DNA of 7,827 bases from Dialister sp. (GTDB taxonomy: Bacteria > Bacillota > Negativicutes > Veillonellales > Dialisteraceae), in assembly GCA_022722495.1 (NCBI GenBank), contig JAIJLI010000081.1, positions 1 to 7,827 of the forward strand, written 5' to 3'. The notes under the pieces were generated by a model. The model was not told the origin of the DNA. It worked only from the letters and a program-made list of their open reading frames with translations, and made no database searches. The position numbers and the translations under genes were made by a program. Positions 5,360-7,827 of the stretch are shown piece after piece. Each line of letters starts with the position of its first letter. Position 1 is the first letter of the stretch.

Positions 5360-7491
5360 TCGAAGAACTCAGAGGTACCGTCAGACGATGCATCTATGCA
5401 AGTGATGATGGCAGATTCTGCGTTTTTCAGATCGAAGATAAGGAAAGCCGCAAGCTGGCCTGCGCCACATACCATGGGAGAAACCCATATGTCGGCGAAC
5501 AGATACTCATGCGGGGGTGCTGGCAAAAGCATCCCCGTTTTGGAGTGCAGTTTTCCGCTGAGAGCATGGAAATGGTGAAGCCGGAGGAAACGGAGGATAT
5601 CATTCATTTCCTGGCATCGGGGATGATCGATGGCATCCGTGAGACCATGGCGCGCCGCATCGTGGCACACTTTGGCAAAAAGACGATGGATGTCTTTGAA
5701 AACAACATCGATGCGCTTCTGGAAGTCCCGGGCATCGGGCCGAAGGGATTCGAGAAGATCAAAAAATCCTACGAGATGATTTCCGGGCTGAAGGAGATCA
5801 TCATGTATCTCCAGTCACTGGCTATTCCCGAAAAATATGCGGCAGATATGCAGAAGCGTTATGGAGAGAATATCAAGTCCGTCTTTCAGCACGAACCCTA
5901 TCGCATGCTGGAAGACATAGCCGGAATGACTTTTCTCGAGGTCGACCGCATCGCAATGGATCAGGGCATAGCGGCGAATGACTGCGAGCGCATCACGGCT
6001 GGCGTAACGTATATGCTTGGAGTGGCGCTTTCTCAGGGGCACAGCTGTGTGCCGATTGATTCGCTGGCGAAAAATACCGTGCCGCTTCTCCATCTCTCCA
6101 TCGAGATCATCAAGGAAGGCATCGAGTCTGCGATTCGGGAAGGCCTTCTGCCGTCTCTGACCTATGAAAAGACGATATATGTGTACCTGGATTTTCTCTA
6201 TAAAGCGGAAACGCAGTCGGCGGATATCCTGAAAGGCATGCTCTGTCACCAGAAAGCACTCGGAACGGCTGCACTGGCCATCGAGAAATTTGAAAGAGAG
6301 AATCATATCACGCTGGCAGAGGAGCAGAAGGAAGCCGTCGAAGAGGCGATGAAGAGCCGCGTCCTCGTCATCACCGGCGGGCCGGGCACAGGGAAAACGA
6401 CACTCGTGCGGGCCATCATAACGGCAGCTGAACAGCACGATCTGAAAGTCCATCTCATGGCGCCGACAGGCCGTGCGGCGAAGCGCCTTGCGGTCGCGAG
6501 CCACATGGATGCGGATACCATTCATAAGGCGCTCGAGGCGGAAAAACGTGAGGATGGCGGGACGGTCTTTTCGCGGGATGAAAGCGATCCTTTGGAAGAA
6601 GACCTCATCATCGTCGATGAAGCGTCCATGATGGATATTTCCCTTTTCTACCATTTATTGTCTGCGCTGAAAGAAGATGCACGCCTCATCCTGGTCGGCG
6701 ATGTCGACCAGCTGCCGCCGGTAGGACCGGGTACGCCCTTGAAATCTATCATCGCTTGGGAAAAGGTGCCTGTCACAAGGCTCAAGCATATTTTTCGTCA
6801 GAAAGAAGGGAGCGGCATCATCGAGAATGCGGCGCTCATCCGGGAAGGGAATATGTGTGTCCCGGACGAAGGCGGGGAATTCAAGATCCTTCCGGTCTGG
6901 TCGGAAGAGGAAGCTTTCGATACGGTCATAAGCCTTTGCCGCTCGTTGCACTATGGGGAGAGCAAGGAGAAAATGGCACTGCAGGTGCTTTCCCCCATGT
7001 ATCGTGACCGGTGCGGGGTGGACAATCTGAATCATGCCATTCAGGAGCTGGTGCATCAGAAGCAGATCCCGCCGGGAAATCATTTCTTTGTCGGCGACAA
7101 GGTCATGCAGAAGCGGAATGACTATGACAAGGGTGTCTATAATGGTGATGTCGGCATTGTCTGGTCTGTGACAGACAAGCGCATCGCGGTCAGCTTCTAT
7201 GACAGGGAAGTCGTCTATGAAAAAGAGGAAAGAAATGACCTGCAGCTTGCCTATGCGACGACGGTCCATAAAAGTCAGGGAAGCGAGTATGATACTGTCA
7301 TCCTTGTCCTCCTTCCGACGCAGCGCATGATGCTGAAGCGAAATCTTCTCTATACAGGAATCACCCGTGCGAAAAAGACCACTTATCTGATCACGACGGA
7401 AGAAGCATTGGCAAAAGCCGTCGATACCGTAGAGACCGGACGAAGATACAGCCTTTTCTTTCCGCTCCTGACGGGAGAAACGGAAGGATAA
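5356..7491 (+). CDS. recD2: RecD2-type SF1B DNA helicase (RecD-like ATP-dependent exonuclease/helicase family)
   Basis: RecD2 is a 5'-3' DNA helicase that works without RecBC and is linked to repair and replication-fork processing. The 711-residue product is close in length to Deinococcus RecD2. An N-terminal OB-like region (about 1-75) is followed by helix-hairpin-helix motifs, clearest as LLEVPGIGPKGFEKI at 121-135. The helicase core has Walker A GGPGTGKTT at 341-349, motif Ia APTGRAAKRL at 369-378, motif II VDEAS at 420-424, motif III GDVDQLPPV at 448-456, IFRQ at 479-482, the UvrD-like segment YATTVHKSQGSEYD at 633-646 and motif VI YTGITRAKK at 666-674. The ATG at 5356 overlaps the aroQ stop and follows AAGGGGAG at 5343-5350; the frame stays open for 22 more codons upstream, but those overlap aroQ and are rejected. 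All motifs look intact. The N-terminal extension with HhH repeats distinguishes it from RecD of RecBCD. Confidence 0.96.
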   Translation: MIEELRGTVRRCIYASDDGRFCVFQIEDKESRKLACATYHGRNPYVGEQILMRGCWQKHPRFGVQFSAESMEMVKPEETEDIIHFLASGMIDGIRETMARRIVAHFGKKTMDVFENNIDALLEVPGIGPKGFEKIKKSYEMISGLKEIIMYLQSLAIPEKYAADMQKRYGENIKSVFQHEPYRMLEDIAGMTFLEVDRIAMDQGIAANDCERITAGVTYMLGVALSQGHSCVPIDSLAKNTVPLLHLSIEIIKEGIESAIREGLLPSLTYEKTIYVYLDFLYKAETQSADILKGMLCHQKALGTAALAIEKFERENHITLAEEQKEAVEEAMKSRVLVITGGPGTGKTTLVRAIITAAEQHDLKVHLMAPTGRAAKRLAVASHMDADTIHKALEAEKREDGGTVFSRDESDPLEEDLIIVDEASMMDISLFYHLLSALKEDARLILVGDVDQLPPVGPGTPLKSIIAWEKVPVTRLKHIFRQKEGSGIIENAALIREGNMCVPDEGGEFKILPVWSEEEAFDTVISLCRSLHYGESKEKMALQVLSPMYRDRCGVDNLNHAIQELVHQKQIPPGNHFFVGDKVMQKRNDYDKGVYNGDVGIVWSVTDKRIAVSFYDREVVYEKEERNDLQLAYATTVHKSQGSEYDTVILVLLPTQRMMLKRNLLYTGITRAKKTTYLITTEEALAKAVDTVETGRRYSLFFPLLTGETEG

Positions 7492-7497
7492 TGCCGT

Positions 7498-7514
7498 GGT
7501 GGGAAATCCCCACC
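7498..7514 (+). other. Small hairpin between recD2 and comF
   Basis: GGTGGG at 7498-7503 can pair with CCCACC at 7509-7514 around a five-base loop. No T-run follows, so it is not a standard terminator, and transcription probably continues into comF. It may only stabilise or slow the transcript. Confidence 0.3.
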
Positions 7515-7540
7515 CCTGAATCCCTGGAAAGGACCCTGCC

Positions 7541-7827
7541 ATGCGTCTTATCACTGATATCCTGGAGACACTCTACCCCACCTGTTGCCCGGGCTGCGGA
7601 CACGTGGTCGATCCGAATGTGCAATGGTGCGAGGCGTGCCTCCGAAAGATCTGGAATCCGAGGCTCCTCAATTCCTCTTTCACCGACCACCTCTCGGGCT
7701 GCTATACCTGCTGCGACTATGCAGGTGCGATCCGGGACTGCATCATACAGATCAAGTATGGCGGGCGGCGCAGCAGGAAGCGCGTCTTTGCGCCGCTCCT
7801 TTCCCGCTTTCCCTGGTGGGACAGGAT
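7541..7827 (+). CDS. comF: ComF family protein (ComFC-like phosphoribosyltransferase), 3'-truncated by window edge
   Basis: Ninety-five codons are visible. The N-terminus carries the four-cysteine zinc finger of the family: Cys16-x2-Cys19 and Cys30-x2-Cys33, with an extra Cys15. It is followed by a CCDYAGAIRDCIIQIKYGGRR segment near 60-80 that matches the conserved start of ComF proteins (a Tyr-x-Gly then an Ile-Lys-Tyr/Phe-x-Gly pattern). The phosphoribosyltransferase-like catalytic part lies beyond the window. ComFC is required for natural transformation in several bacteria, where it acts on incoming DNA; homologues also occur in species not known to be competent. The ATG at 7541 follows GAAAGGA at 7527-7533 by 7 bases, and an in-frame TGA at 7517-7519 rules out any longer product. 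It lies 49 bases after recD2 and is probably in the same operon. Confidence 0.9.
   Translation, partial: MRLITDILETLYPTCCPGCGHVVDPNVQWCEACLRKIWNPRLLNSSFTDHLSGCYTCCDYAGAIRDCIIQIKYGGRRSRKRVFAPLLSRFPWWDR

Noticed and set aside
6655..7554. Antisense open frame of 299 codons opposite recD2
   Set aside because: It overlaps the helicase motifs on the other strand, shows no recognisable domain, and is best explained as a shadow of recD2.

Overview
The window is a compact stretch of bacterial chromosome with every supported gene on the + strand. It looks like housekeeping DNA from a Gram-positive-lineage (Firmicutes) organism. Three things suggest this: strong AGGAGG-type ribosome binding sites, a nucleoside kinase fused to threonyl-tRNA-synthetase-like domains, and the pairing of recD2 with a comF gene. 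The moderate GC content and the gene set fit Negativicutes such as the Dialister/Megasphaera group, but that placement is from general impression and is not proven by the sequence. There is no sign of a mobile element, phage, CRISPR array, rRNA or tRNA gene.

Layout: (1) Bases 1-649 hold the 3' two thirds of a glutamyl-Q tRNA(Asp) synthetase gene, cut by the left edge. (2) A likely promoter overlaps the end of that gene and drives a 550-residue nucleoside (uridine-type) kinase at 755-2407, whose N-terminal half resembles the TGS and editing-domain region of ThrRS. (3) A 271-base non-coding gap (2408-2678) contains several inverted repeats and, at its end, a probable promoter. (4) A small YbjN-family protein (2679-3125) has its own strong ribosome binding site and a textbook rho-independent terminator (3142-3173), so it is probably monocistronic. 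(5) A second promoter (3245-3273) and a short leader precede an operon: proS (prolyl-tRNA synthetase, TTG start), a stand-alone AroQ-type chorismate mutase, recD2 (SF1B DNA helicase) and the 5' part of a comF-family gene cut by the right edge. The gaps inside this operon are 9 bases, a 4-base ATGA overlap, and 49 bases.

How the genes fit together: two genes serve translation directly (gluQ modifies the queuosine-containing tRNA-Asp; proS charges tRNA-Pro). The kinase salvages nucleosides. The chorismate mutase belongs to aromatic amino-acid synthesis. RecD2 and the ComF-like protein belong to DNA repair/recombination and competence. The proS-aroQ-recD2 linkage is tight, but their pathways are not obviously related.

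I searched for an undescribed system and found none I can defend. The points most worth a second look are the degenerate ThrRS-like module of the kinase, the identical architecture of the promoters before the YbjN gene and proS, the structured 2408-2678 gap, and the well-expressed-looking YbjN protein of unknown function.
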